DNA from: Flavobacteriaceae bacterium
GTDB lineage: Bacteria > Bacteroidota > Bacteroidia > Flavobacteriales > Flavobacteriaceae
Assembly: GCA_004762155.1 (NCBI GenBank)
Contig: SIHP01000016.1
Location: 1-64,000 of the forward strand
DNA length: 64,000 bases
Direction of reading: 5' to 3'
Shown here piece by piece: positions 33,856 through 41,982 of the stretch (positions within the stretch are counted from its first letter, which is position 1; every line of letters starts with the position of its first letter). The position numbers were made by a program, and so were the translations under genes. The notes under the pieces were generated by a model. The model was not told where the DNA came from and ran no database searches. It saw only the letters and a list, made by a program, of their open reading frames with translations.

Positions 33856-34578
33856 ATGAATATTAGTTTTGACCTTGATAGTACTTTAATTCCAAATGGA
33901 AACGAATTTACAGTAGCGTATAAAAGTAGAATTGCTGGATTATTTGGAATTGAAAATATTAGAAAAGATGCTCCAAAACTAATAGCTGAACTACAGCATA
34001 AAGGTCATGATATTCATATTTATACAACTTCATATAGAAGCGAGAGAAAAATAAGATTGTACTTAAAGTATTACGGGATCAAGGTTTGTAAAGTAATTAA
34101 CCAAATAGAAAATAGAAAGGTTTTAAAAGAACATAATAAGTATTCATCAAAATATCCTCCAGCATTTGGCTTTGATGTTCATATTGATGATTTAGAAGGA
34201 GTTGGTATTGAAAGTGAAACACACAATTTTAAAACCATAATAATTAAACCAACGAATGAAAAATGGGCTGAGAAAGTAATAAAAGAAATTGAGTTTTATG
34301 AAAATGAGTATTTTAACTCAATACATTTCGAAAGAATGAAAATGATGCAATCATATTTTAAGGAAATGTCAAAATCTAGTAACTTGTATATCCCAGAATA
34401 TAATGCTACAAAAACTATTAATTCAATTTTAGAAAGCAATTGTAATGTAGATACAGAGATTAAAAAAAGAATTGAATCGGAATTGTCAAAAGTAAACAAG
34501 TCAGAACATTACGGAGGAAGTCATTGGCATGATTATGAAATACATACTAATAGTATTTTAAAACATAGAATGAAGTAA
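33856..34578 (+). CDS. HAD-like hydrolase
   Basis: A 240-residue protein. HAD motif I is at the very N-terminus: SFDLDSTL with Asp6 and Asp8. Motif II is probably HDIHIYTTSYRSERK (Thr/Ser in IYTTS). Motif III and IV residues are in the region VHIDDLEGVGIE, which matches the acidic DD pair. A C-terminal part of about 100 residues has no assigned role. It probably acts as a cytosolic phosphatase on an unknown small substrate. Separated from the TPR gene by 33 bp on the same strand. Confidence 0.75.
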   Translation: MNISFDLDSTLIPNGNEFTVAYKSRIAGLFGIENIRKDAPKLIAELQHKGHDIHIYTTSYRSERKIRLYLKYYGIKVCKVINQIENRKVLKEHNKYSSKYPPAFGFDVHIDDLEGVGIESETHNFKTIIIKPTNEKWAEKVIKEIEFYENEYFNSIHFERMKMMQSYFKEMSKSSNLYIPEYNATKTINSILESNCNVDTEIKKRIESELSKVNKSEHYGGSHWHDYEIHTNSILKHRMK

Positions 34579-34603
34579 AACCTTGTTAACTAATAAATAA
34601 AAA

Positions 34604-34624
34604 AAACATTGAGAATCAATGTTT
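34604..34624. terminator. Bidirectional terminator after the HAD gene
   Basis: A perfect stem AAACATTGA / TCAATGTTT has a 3-nt loop (GAA), with A-runs before and T-runs after. It separates two convergent genes (stops at 34578 and 34658). Confidence 0.9.
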
Positions 34625-34657
34625 TTTTTATTTATTTAATATTGAAATTCACCTGAA

Positions 34658-34990
34658 TTAATCATCATTAGTACCTAATAAAAGCCCTTTAAATACTACA
34701 TCATCATCTAATTTTAATAAATCAGCTTCAATAATAGGAATAACTGCTTTTCTGTCTTTTCCTGATTTAAGTAAATCATATGTTTTTTTTACATACGGAT
34801 GAATTACTTCTTTAAAACTTCTATTTGTTATTTCAGTAATAACTACAGGTTTCATTTCAGATTTTACAGCTGCGTCCATAGTATAAACAATAGATAATGC
34901 TGCTCCTTTACAAATATTTTCTTTGGTTACTTGACTTTTTACAGTTGTAAAAGAAAAGCATACAAACATAAAAACTAATACGTTTTTCAT
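34658..34990 (-). CDS. Small exported helical protein
   Basis: A 110-residue protein with a signal peptide (VLVFMFVCFSFTTVKSQ). The rest is helical and charged, including CKGAALSIVYTMDAAVKSEM and DLLKSGKDRKAVIPIIEADL. Family not recognised. Monocistronic in appearance. Confidence 0.6.
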   Translation of the reverse strand: MKNVLVFMFVCFSFTTVKSQVTKENICKGAALSIVYTMDAAVKSEMKPVVITEITNRSFKEVIHPYVKKTYDLLKSGKDRKAVIPIIEADLLKLDDDVVFKGLLLGTNDD

Positions 34991-35070
34991 ATTAATATAA
35001 TTTAGAAATTAGTGTTTTGATTTATGGTTTAAATATATGCATAATTTATAGACTATAATTTCTAGAGGAA

Positions 35071-36141
35071 TTATAAGCCTTTTTTTAGTTCTTTAATTTC
35101 TTTTAAATTATCCTTTTCTAATGAGTTAAAATATGATACAGCTTTATTATAACTAAAAATTTCATCTAAAAACCAAAAAGAGATATTATCTCCTGATATT
35201 ATTAATTTATCGCTCCATAATAAAACATTCTCTAGTCTTAAAACAATATGATTTACATCATCAGAAAAGAAAATTGCTAAGGAAAATCGATTACCTCTTT
35301 TCTTAAATTCTGTTTTTGGAAGTTTAGTATCAATAATAAAAATATTAACTATTTTTAAATTATTTCTATTGATTTTAGAGGAGTGTTTTTGAAAAATGTT
35401 TTTTTTTGAGTCATAAAATTTCGAATAAATTTCTCTTTTATTTTTATCACAAAAATTATTTATTTCATTTATTAATTTTACTTTCTCTTCTCCTTTTACT
35501 GTGGCTATTTTTTCATTAAAGATCTCCATAAAATCCTTTTTATTGAAAATTATGGAATCAAGATTGTTGTTTTGTGTGTCTTTTAAGTACCTAAGTAATG
35601 TATTGGAAAAAACAGTCAATTTAGATTTAGATAAAAGACTATCCCTGAGTTTAATCATTTCAAGATCCTTTTTATAATCTGTTCTAACAACTATTTCATT
35701 ATTAGCTATTTCATTTGCGCGTTTATAATGATATTGGATTAACGTAATTTTTTTTTCCTCATTAATTTCTTGTTCTAAAATAAAATGGGTTGCATCAATT
35801 TTAATAATTTTATCATTTTGTGCTAAACCAGCCAACAATCCTAAGCCAGTAGCAGTTTTAAAATAAGTAGCTTCATCGTTCTCTTTTTCTAGTAATTCCC
35901 AATAACCAATTATTGGTACTTCAGAGTCTTCTACTCTTTTAATAAAAGTTCCGTTTTCTTTTATTTCTAAAGTAAAACCATTACTGATGTCAATGTGTCT
36001 TTCTTTAGAATTCGGATTATAAATAACTTTGGTTTGTTGCCAAGAACCTATTATTTTTTCTTGTATTTTATTCTTTTGTGCACTCAATTCTATAGTAATC
36101 ATTAATAATAAAAGAAATGAGATTTTAAATAGTTGTTTCAT
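35071..36141 (-). CDS. Exported lipocalin-like protein
   Basis: A 356-residue protein with a signal peptide (FLLLLMITIELSAQKNK). The N-terminal third (KIIGSWQQTKVIYNPN, FTLEIKENGTFIKRVEDS, IGYWELLEK) has the G-x-W start and strand spacing of lipocalin-like Bacteroidota proteins. The C-terminal two-thirds are helical and unassigned, with FSLAIFFSDDVNHIVLRL. It follows the nitrilase gene by only 14 bp on the same strand and may be the end of the 39550-35071 gene run. Confidence 0.65.
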   Translation of the reverse strand: MKQLFKISFLLLLMITIELSAQKNKIQEKIIGSWQQTKVIYNPNSKERHIDISNGFTLEIKENGTFIKRVEDSEVPIIGYWELLEKENDEATYFKTATGLGLLAGLAQNDKIIKIDATHFILEQEINEEKKITLIQYHYKRANEIANNEIVVRTDYKKDLEMIKLRDSLLSKSKLTVFSNTLLRYLKDTQNNNLDSIIFNKKDFMEIFNEKIATVKGEEKVKLINEINNFCDKNKREIYSKFYDSKKNIFQKHSSKINRNNLKIVNIFIIDTKLPKTEFKKRGNRFSLAIFFSDDVNHIVLRLENVLLWSDKLIISGDNISFWFLDEIFSYNKAVSYFNSLEKDNLKEIKELKKGL

Positions 36142-36155
36142 AGCAAATAGTTTAA

Positions 36156-36884
36156 TTATAAATGGGTTGTAAAAGTTTCTTCTGTATCAAGATCAATAAT
36201 AGCAATACCTTCTGTAGTAGTGTTTAATTGAGAAACCAAAACACCTTTAGTATTCCAAATAGAACTTTTTCCTGCGCAATTATATCCACCAGAATTTCCT
36301 ACAAAGTTTGCCATAACAGCTATACTATTGTATTTTTTTGCTGTATTGGAAATTCGATCAATATCTTTATCAACACCAGCAACGGAATTTAAAACACTTG
36401 CGATATAAACATTAGCATTGTTTTTAAAAGCTTCTTTTGTATGATTGGCAACAGAGGTTTCGTAACAAATAGCAAAAGCAAGCTTTTTGTTTTTAAAAGA
36501 AATAGGAGGAATGTTTGCTCCAGGAACAAAATACTGTTCTTCACCAGGATGTAAATAAGCTTTAGAATAAATTAAGCTGGCAATATTTGGTTGAAAAATA
36601 ATTAAACTAATACAAATTCCTTTATCGTTTTTTGTAGGTAATCCAGCAGCAATACAAATGTTATTAGAATTACTAAGTTCTTGAAATATAGTAAAACGCT
36701 TATCTTCTTTTGTAGTAGCTAATTCTTTAGCTAATTCAGCCTCGTAACCAGTTAATGAAAGTTCAGGAAACACAATAACATCAGCTTTGTTTTTAATAGC
36801 AAGAAGAATTAGTTTTTTATGATTTTCAATGTTTTTTTCAATATTTCCTTTAATTGGAGCAGTTTGAGCAATACAAATTTTCAT
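36156..36884 (-). CDS. Carbon-nitrogen hydrolase (nitrilase superfamily), paralogue
   Basis: A 242-residue nitrilase-fold enzyme with Glu41 (VFPELSLTGYE), Lys108 (YSKAYLHPGEE) and Cys140 (AICYET), the same triad positions as the protein at 9153-9851. The two share long identical blocks (ATTKEDKRF/AVKKEDKRF, IFQPN/IFQPK, KLAFAICYE/KIAFAICYE). This copy retains the canonical GEEQYFVPG after the lysine, which the other has lost. Substrate unknown. It follows the epoxide hydrolase gene by 24 bp. Confidence 0.88.
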   Translation of the reverse strand: MKICIAQTAPIKGNIEKNIENHKKLILLAIKNKADVIVFPELSLTGYEAELAKELATTKEDKRFTIFQELSNSNNICIAAGLPTKNDKGICISLIIFQPNIASLIYSKAYLHPGEEQYFVPGANIPPISFKNKKLAFAICYETSVANHTKEAFKNNANVYIASVLNSVAGVDKDIDRISNTAKKYNSIAVMANFVGNSGGYNCAGKSSIWNTKGVLVSQLNTTTEGIAIIDLDTEETFTTHL

Positions 36885-36908
36885 TTTATAGCTTTTTAGT
36901 TGTTGAGG

Positions 36909-38036
36909 TTATATTATTTTTTTAAAGAAATTTATAATATCATTAGCTAATAATTTAGGTTGTTCCATGGCAGCAAAATGCCCACCTTTTTGTAATTCCG
37001 ACCAATGAATAATATTGAATCCTTTTTCTATATAATTTTTTGGTGGCGTTGGAATTTCCTTCGGAAACTTAGCAAAACCAGTTGGAACAGTAATAAAATC
37101 GTTTTTTTTTAAATGTAACGGATTACAACTAATTTCATAATACATTCTTACTGAAGAATGAATGGTTTGTGTAAACCAGTATAAACTTACATTGGCAAGA
37201 AGTTCGTCTTTGGTAAAACTATTTTCTATATGTCCGTTTGTATCACTCCACGCATTAAATTTTTCTATAATCCATGCACAAAGTCCAATTGGAGAATCAT
37301 TTAAACCGTAAGCTAAAGACAACGGTTTTGAAGCTTGTATAAAACCATAAGCACCTTCTTTTTCATTCCAAGACTGCAATTGTTTCTTATAAGAAAGAAC
37401 ATTGGCATCTAAAGTTTCGTTTTGTTGTAAATAAGGACTATAAGAATCTGAAATATAATTTAAGTGCAAACCAATAATATATTCAGGGAATTTTTGTGCA
37501 ATTTTAGTACTAATACCCGCACCAATATCTCCGCCTTGCAATCCGTATTTTAAATACCCAAGTTGTAACATAAGTTTGTGCCATAATTGGGCATTAAAAC
37601 CATAATCACTTCCATTTTCTAAAGGTTTTTCTGAAAACCCGAAACCAATAATAGAAGGAATAACCAAATCAAACGCAAGTTCTTCTGAACTAGTTAAATA
37701 CTTGCTGATTTTTAGCATTTCTAAAAAAGAACCAGGCCAACCATGAGTAATTAGTAATGGAATAGTATTTTCTTTTTTGCTTTTTATATGTAAAAAATGA
37801 ACTTTATAATTATCAATTTCAGCAATAAAATTAGGAAAAGAATTTATTTGATTCTCTACTGTTTTCCAGTTAAATTCATCAGCCCAATAATTTGCTAATT
37901 CTTTCATATAAGAAAGATTTGTTCCGTATTGCCAATTTGAGTTTTTAAGTTCGTCTGGCCATCTTGCATTTTTAATTCGATGTTTTAAATCGTCTAGTTC
38001 AGATTGCGGAATATTTATATTAAAAGGAGTTATCAT
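36909..38036 (-). CDS. Epoxide hydrolase (EHN-type, alpha/beta fold)
   Basis: A 375-residue hydrolase of the microsomal-epoxide-hydrolase type. The N-terminal EHN domain (FNINIPQSELDDLKHRIKNA, RWPDEL) is clear. The oxyanion HGWPGS (98-103), nucleophile Asp170 in LQGGDIGAG and base His353 in KGGHFAAMEQP are all present, as is a cap-region tyrosine in the RMYYEIS segment. It opens epoxides to diols through an alkyl-enzyme ester. Together with the nitrilase and MBL genes it gives this stretch a detoxification flavour. Confidence 0.93.
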   Translation of the reverse strand: MITPFNINIPQSELDDLKHRIKNARWPDELKNSNWQYGTNLSYMKELANYWADEFNWKTVENQINSFPNFIAEIDNYKVHFLHIKSKKENTIPLLITHGWPGSFLEMLKISKYLTSSEELAFDLVIPSIIGFGFSEKPLENGSDYGFNAQLWHKLMLQLGYLKYGLQGGDIGAGISTKIAQKFPEYIIGLHLNYISDSYSPYLQQNETLDANVLSYKKQLQSWNEKEGAYGFIQASKPLSLAYGLNDSPIGLCAWIIEKFNAWSDTNGHIENSFTKDELLANVSLYWFTQTIHSSVRMYYEISCNPLHLKKNDFITVPTGFAKFPKEIPTPPKNYIEKGFNIIHWSELQKGGHFAAMEQPKLLANDIINFFKKII

Positions 38037-38139
38037 TTTTTCTATTCTAAAAGATTATAGGCTTGACGAAGCATTAAATTTACTAAATACAAACGAAATA
38101 AAAATTGTATAAGGCTTTTAAATTGGATTAATTTTAACG

Positions 38140-38910
38140 TTAATCTATAACCATTACTTCTCCATCTTCAGGAATTAAAACTTGTGTTGTTACTTTATGT
38201 TCTATTAAAATGTTTCTTAGTTTTTTTCTGGTTAACGAACAATGATTTACAGCTTCAAGGTGATTTGCAATTACCTTGCCTGAGGAGTTTTTAATAAATT
38301 TTAGAATATCATCAACATTCATAATTAAATGTTTAAAAACATCAAATTGCGCAGCACCAGATGCTAAAACACTAATTTCTGGTTTGTATTCTTTTAAAAC
38401 TTTAGCTACAGCAGCTGTATAAATTGTATCTGAACTTAAATAAATAGATTTTTTATTAGGCAGTTTTACATAAAAACCAATAACATTTCCCATTGGTTTT
38501 GCTATAAATCCGTAACCATGTTTAGCAGGAATTCCTTCAATAGTTCCACCTAAAAAAGATTGCTTTTCCCAATATTTTAAAGCCTGAACAATATGTAGCC
38601 CTTTTTTTTGTAAAATATTTTTATCTTTTATACTACAAATAACAGGTATATTATTGTTGATTAAAAAACGTATTCCAGCAGTATCAAGATGATCTGGATG
38701 ACGATGTGTTATTAAACAATGGGTAACTTTTTGTAATAAAGAGGTTGTGTTTTTTGGTAAAGCTACAGTTGGATTTTTTCTTGCTTTATGCCTAAAAAGT
38801 GTAAAAGGTGGCATAATTCCTTGCTCTCCCAACATAGGATCAATTAGAATAACCGCTTTTTCGGTTTCTATAAGCATTGTAGCATTTCTTATGTGATGAA
38901 TTTTTAACAT
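38140..38910 (-). CDS. Metallo-beta-lactamase-fold hydrolase (UlaG/RomA-like)
   Basis: A 256-residue MBL-fold enzyme. The metal motif is ITHRHPDHLD (His69, His71, Asp73, His74); further ligands are probably in AKHGYGF, SSDTIYT and IANHLEAVNHC. The start LKIHHIRNATMLIE and VILIDPMLG belong to the UlaG/phospholipase-D-like branch, which acts on phosphoesters or lactones. It is preceded by a Crp/Fnr-type regulator 64 bp upstream, so it is a likely target. Confidence 0.9.
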   Translation of the reverse strand: MLKIHHIRNATMLIETEKAVILIDPMLGEQGIMPPFTLFRHKARKNPTVALPKNTTSLLQKVTHCLITHRHPDHLDTAGIRFLINNNIPVICSIKDKNILQKKGLHIVQALKYWEKQSFLGGTIEGIPAKHGYGFIAKPMGNVIGFYVKLPNKKSIYLSSDTIYTAAVAKVLKEYKPEISVLASGAAQFDVFKHLIMNVDDILKFIKNSSGKVIANHLEAVNHCSLTRKKLRNILIEHKVTTQVLIPEDGEVMVID

Positions 38911-38974
38911 TGTATACTATTTTAATAATTTATACAAATTTATTTTTAAAGAAGTTAACTCACATTGATTCAAA

Positions 38975-39550
38975 TCAAGAAATACGTTTTCTAATTCTGC
39001 TTAAGGTTTCTGGGGTTATGTTTAAGTAAGAAGCAATATGATATTGAGGAATTTTTTGCAACCAATTTGGTTTGTAAATAAAGAGTTCTTTATATAATTC
39101 TTCAGGAGTTTTTGTTATACGATTGTATTCAAACAATTCTTTTTGTTTTAATAATTTTTCAAAAGAAGTTGTTATAATGGTTTTACCACATTGGTATTTC
39201 TCTAACAAATCAAATAAAGGTTGTCTTTCAATACTAAAAACTTCCACATCAGATAAACATTCTTGAGTTTTATGGGTAGTTGTATTCTGATTTAAAGCTA
39301 GTAAGTCTGAAATAAATTGAGGTTTTATATAAAAGTTGATATTTCTTTCTTTTCCGTCAATTGTATAATACTCTCTAACAGAACCTTTGTTTAAAAAACG
39401 AAGTTGTTTTTCTTTGCTTTTTGCTTGTAATAATTGAGTGTTTTTTGGATGTTTTGTAACTTTAAATAAAGAAAAAAGCTCTTCTAATCCATGTTCGTTT
39501 AATGGAAATTCTGTTTTAAAAAAGTTAGAGATTTCAGTAAAGTTTGTCAT
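38975..39550 (-). CDS. Crp/Fnr-family transcriptional regulator
   Basis: A 191-residue regulator. A cyclic-nucleotide-binding-like domain spans about 20-130 (KQLRFLNKGSVREYY, DVEVFSIERQPLFDLLEKY) and a C-terminal HTH about 160-191 (IPQYHIASYLNITPETLSRI). The arginine/glutamate pair that binds cAMP is not clear and no FNR cysteines are seen, so the effector is unknown. It is the first gene of the minus-strand run ending at 35071 and probably controls it. Confidence 0.88.
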   Translation of the reverse strand: MTNFTEISNFFKTEFPLNEHGLEELFSLFKVTKHPKNTQLLQAKSKEKQLRFLNKGSVREYYTIDGKERNINFYIKPQFISDLLALNQNTTTHKTQECLSDVEVFSIERQPLFDLLEKYQCGKTIITTSFEKLLKQKELFEYNRITKTPEELYKELFIYKPNWLQKIPQYHIASYLNITPETLSRIRKRIS

Positions 39551-39573
39551 TTTATATGATAGAATAATTTTTA

Positions 39574-40020
39574 TTAATCATTAAATAATTCAGATTGTCT
39601 CATAGGCATGGCATCAATAATAGTAAAAAGATCTTCTTTTGTTATTACAGTAGTTTTCTTGAGTTTTTTTCTTCCATCTAAGCCAATTAAAATGACTTTG
39701 AAAGTTTCTTTTTTACCGATTTTTTTATTGAGTTTTTCTAAAGTTTTCCATTTTTTTGATACTTCATTATTCTTATAGTCAGTAAGTAAATATCTATCAT
39801 TTACAATTTTATAAATAACCAGTTTTCTATCTTTTAATTCGTTTTTTAAACCTTTAAATTCATTAATTTGATTCTTATACTTATTAGAAGAAGTGTCTGT
39901 AGTTTGGATTATTAAAATCCTATTTTTCCATTTGTGATTTTTAAAATTTTGACCAATTGCAATACTGCTAGTAAGAGTAACTATAAAAAAAACTAAGAGT
40001 TTGTATAAAACTGATTTCAT
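39574..40020 (-). CDS. Exported DUF4174-family protein
   Basis: Starting at the ATG at 40020 the protein has 148 residues and a normal signal peptide (VLYKLLVFFIVTLTSSIAIG). An ATG at 40101 would add 27 residues of poor quality and is rejected. The mature part has the DUF4174 pattern: HKWKNRILIIQTTD, KLVIYKIVND, FKVILIGLDGRKKLKK and the terminal IDAMPMRQSE. The fold is thioredoxin-like in related proteins, but no CxxC is present here. Function unknown; probably periplasmic. Confidence 0.75.
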   Translation of the reverse strand: MKSVLYKLLVFFIVTLTSSIAIGQNFKNHKWKNRILIIQTTDTSSNKYKNQINEFKGLKNELKDRKLVIYKIVNDRYLLTDYKNNEVSKKWKTLEKLNKKIGKKETFKVILIGLDGRKKLKKTTVITKEDLFTIIDAMPMRQSELFND

Positions 40021-40130
40021 TTTAACGTATTTAAATTTTTGATAGTAAACATTAGTAGTAAAGTTAATGAAAAACAATATGTTTACTGAGTTTGTTATCA
40101 ATAAACATATTGTTTTATAAGGTAATATGC

Positions 40131-40313
40131 TTATTCTTTTTTTTGCTTTTGCTCAATATAATTTTGATTGTTATTTAGAAAACTATCCTCTTCTTGCATG
40201 GTACTAGATATTCCAAGCATGAAAGCAGTAATAATAAAAACTATCTTTTTTTTTATCCAGTAAATTATGCCACTATTTTTTTTATAATGGGTTTTATTCT
40301 TTTTTTGAATCAT
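40131..40313 (-). CDS. Possible small hydrophobic protein
   Basis: A 60-residue reading frame with one hydrophobic segment (YWIKKKIVFIITAFMLGISS, residues 18-37) between basic N- and C-terminal ends. It could be a small membrane protein or a chance ORF in an AT-rich gap; codon use gives no help. No family recognised. Confidence 0.25.
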   Translation of the reverse strand: MIQKKNKTHYKKNSGIIYWIKKKIVFIITAFMLGISSTMQEEDSFLNNNQNYIEQKQKKE

Positions 40314-40389
40314 TTCAACAATAATATATGATTATACATGTGTTTGCTTTATGCTCGCTAAGCATAAAAAAATAGAAAAGAGATCTTTT

Positions 40390-40758
40390 CTAGCTTATAT
40401 GTAAATCAGAATATTTATTGCTTGATGTAATAATTTTACCTAAGAATATTTGTTGTGCTTTTATTAAACTTACTATTTGGTGTAGTTTAGTTTGTAATTT
40501 TAATGTAATCAGTGTTTTAGAAGTGTGAGTTTTTTTTAATTCAAAAAATAAGTACCTTAAAGAAGAAAAAGTTTTTTTTGATAAGGAGTTAGATAAGCTA
40601 TATAACTTAGTATATTTAGATCTAATGTTTGTTTTCTTTCTAATGAATAAAACTTGATAATAACTAGAAAGTGTTTTGTCAGTATATATAGAACATTCAT
40701 TAACAGTCAAGCCAAAAATTAGCAAGAAAGAAATTAGAAGTTTTATATATTTATTCAT
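40390..40758 (-). CDS. Small exported hypothetical protein
   Basis: A 122-residue protein with a convincing signal peptide (YIKLLISFLLIFGLTVNECS). The mature part is rich in Ser, Lys and Tyr, and it ends in a helical segment (KLHQIVSLIKAQQIFLG). No family recognised. It is isolated; the next feature on the right is a tRNA 560 bp away. Confidence 0.5.
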   Translation of the reverse strand: MNKYIKLLISFLLIFGLTVNECSIYTDKTLSSYYQVLFIRKKTNIRSKYTKLYSLSNSLSKKTFSSLRYLFFELKKTHTSKTLITLKLQTKLHQIVSLIKAQQIFLGKIITSSNKYSDLHIS

Positions 40759-41286
40759 TTTAGGTTTAATAGTTTTTAATAGATGATATAAATAAATATC
40801 TATTTATAGTAAAAATAAACATTTTTATTAGTTACTAAGTCTTCGCTTGAGCACAATTATTTTAAAGTTCTACTAAAAAAAGTAATTGCTGTTGCTTTTA
40901 AAGTCAAAATGAAACATAAGATTTTAGTGATTTTAATTAAAAAAACTATGGGTAGTTATAAATAATAAGATTTAATTCTAGATAACTCATTACTATTTAA
41001 TATTGTTTTTCTTATATCTAAATATTGTTCTTGAGCTAATGCATTTGTTTTACTAAAAACATTAAAAATCAATATAATCCCTTTTTATTTCATGTTTTTA
41101 GGAATATTTAAAAAACAGTTTAATGTGTTTTTCCAAATTCAAAATCCAAAACTAATCTTTTACCCTGTGCTTTAGAATTGAAAAATATTAAGATTAAAAA
41201 TAGAAGTACAAGTTTTATTTTGTAGAAATAAAAGCATTTTAATGTAAGTAGTGAAAATATATTTGAAGTAAATAATAGCTATTAAA
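40759..41286. other. Gene-free stretch
   Basis: About 530 bp of AT-rich sequence between the small exported protein and the tRNA terminator. I see no ORF of note, no copy of the dispersed repeats and no stable hairpin beyond short AT stems. Confidence 0.6.
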
Positions 41287-41316
41287 AAACCCAATTAACT
41301 TCTGTTAATTGGGTTT
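41287..41316 (-). terminator. tRNA-Met terminator
   Basis: A perfect 13-bp stem AAACCCAATTAAC / GTTAATTGGGTTT with a 4-nt loop is followed on the minus strand by a T-run. It lies 5 bp beyond the tRNA 3' end. Confidence 0.93.
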
Positions 41317-41321
41317 AACTG

Positions 41322-41395
41322 TAGCGAAGAGCAGATTTGAACTGCCGACCTCAGGGTTATGAATCCTGTGCTCTAACCAACTGAGCTACCTCGCC
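41322..41395 (-). tRNA. tRNA-Met (CAT anticodon)
   Basis: A 74-nt gene on the minus strand. The acceptor stem GGCGAGG pairs with CTTCGCT (wobble at positions 1 and 6), discriminator A; D arm GCTC/GAGC; anticodon loop TTCATAA; T arm GGCAG TTCAAAT CTGCT. The CCA end is not encoded, as is usual in this group. The anticodon stem has an A-C opposition at its loop end (CAGGA/CCCTG). The first acceptor pair is G-U rather than the C-A mismatch of initiator tRNA, so it is probably the elongator. Tight promoter and terminator flank it. Confidence 0.95.
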
Positions 41396-41406
41396 GTTTG
41401 CGGGTG

Positions 41407-41436
41407 CAAATATATAATTATTTTACAATTACCCAA
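41407..41436 (-). promoter_or_regulatory. Promoter of tRNA-Met
   Basis: On the minus strand, TTG at 41436-41434 is followed by 19 bases and then TATATTTG (41414-41407), an exact match to the Bacteroidota vegetative consensus TTTG-N19/21-TAnnTTTG. The tRNA 5' end lies 12 bp downstream. Confidence 0.88.
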
Positions 41437-41500
41437 TAAAAATTTCAAATTTTTTTAAAAAAGAATATTTACCTATATTGCCTGTTAAAGTTATAAGAAA

Positions 41501-41884
41501 ATGAGTAAAATAAAATTTGAAATAGAAATACCTATTCACGCTTCACCAGCTATGTTGTATCAAAAGTTTTCAACTCCTTCAGGCTTAGAAGAATGGTTTG
41601 CAGATAAGGTGAATTCTAGAGGGAAACTCATTACTTTTTTTTGGGATGATAGTGAAGAAGAAGCTACTATAGTATCTAAAAAGAATTTAGAACGTGTACG
41701 TTATAAATGGACGGAAAGTGACGATGATGATTCTTATTTTGAATTTAAAATTGAAGTTGACCCACTTACAAAAGATGTTTCTGTAATTATTACCGACTTT
41801 GCAGATGATGAAGATGCGATAGAAGAAGCCAAAATGTTATGGGAAAATCAAATAGAAGAATTGAAACATTCAATAGGAGCCTAA
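41501..41884 (+). CDS. START-like domain protein
   Basis: A 127-residue START/SRPBCC-like protein. The first strand FEIEIPIHASPAMLYQKFST, the SGLEEWFADKV helix and the terminal helix EDAIEEAKMLWENQIEELKHSI match the family, whose members bind hydrophobic ligands in a helix-grip cavity. It is short, without signal peptide, and acidic. The ligand is unknown. Divergent from tRNA-Met and followed by a terminator at 41910-41925; common in Flavobacteriaceae next to class IV aminotransferase genes. Confidence 0.85.
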   Translation: MSKIKFEIEIPIHASPAMLYQKFSTPSGLEEWFADKVNSRGKLITFFWDDSEEEATIVSKKNLERVRYKWTESDDDDSYFEFKIEVDPLTKDVSVIITDFADDEDAIEEAKMLWENQIEELKHSIGA

Positions 41885-41909
41885 AGAATATTAAGAAACA
41901 TATAAAAAA

Positions 41910-41925
41910 CTCGACAATTGTCGGG
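41910..41925 (+). terminator. Terminator after the START-like gene
   Basis: Stem CTCGACAA / TTGTCGGG (with one T-G pair), preceded by A6 and followed by T7. It lies 25 bp downstream of the stop at 41884. Confidence 0.85.
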
Positions 41926-41956
41926 TTTTTTTATGGTTAAAACTTTTTGAAATGAG

Positions 41957-41964
41957 TAAATTTG
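41957..41964 (+). promoter_or_regulatory. -7 box of the aminotransferase gene
   Basis: TAAATTTG is an exact TAnnTTTG match, 18 bp before the ATG at 41983. A TTG codon at 41962 lies inside this box, so it cannot be the real translation start. The -33 region is only weakly matched (TATG 21 bp upstream). Confidence 0.65.
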
Positions 41965-41982
41965 CAATCAAATTTTTTATTG

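Noticed and set aside
41962..41982. TTG start of the class IV aminotransferase
   Set aside because: The TTG lies inside the TAAATTTG promoter box; the ATG at 41983 gives a normal N-terminus.
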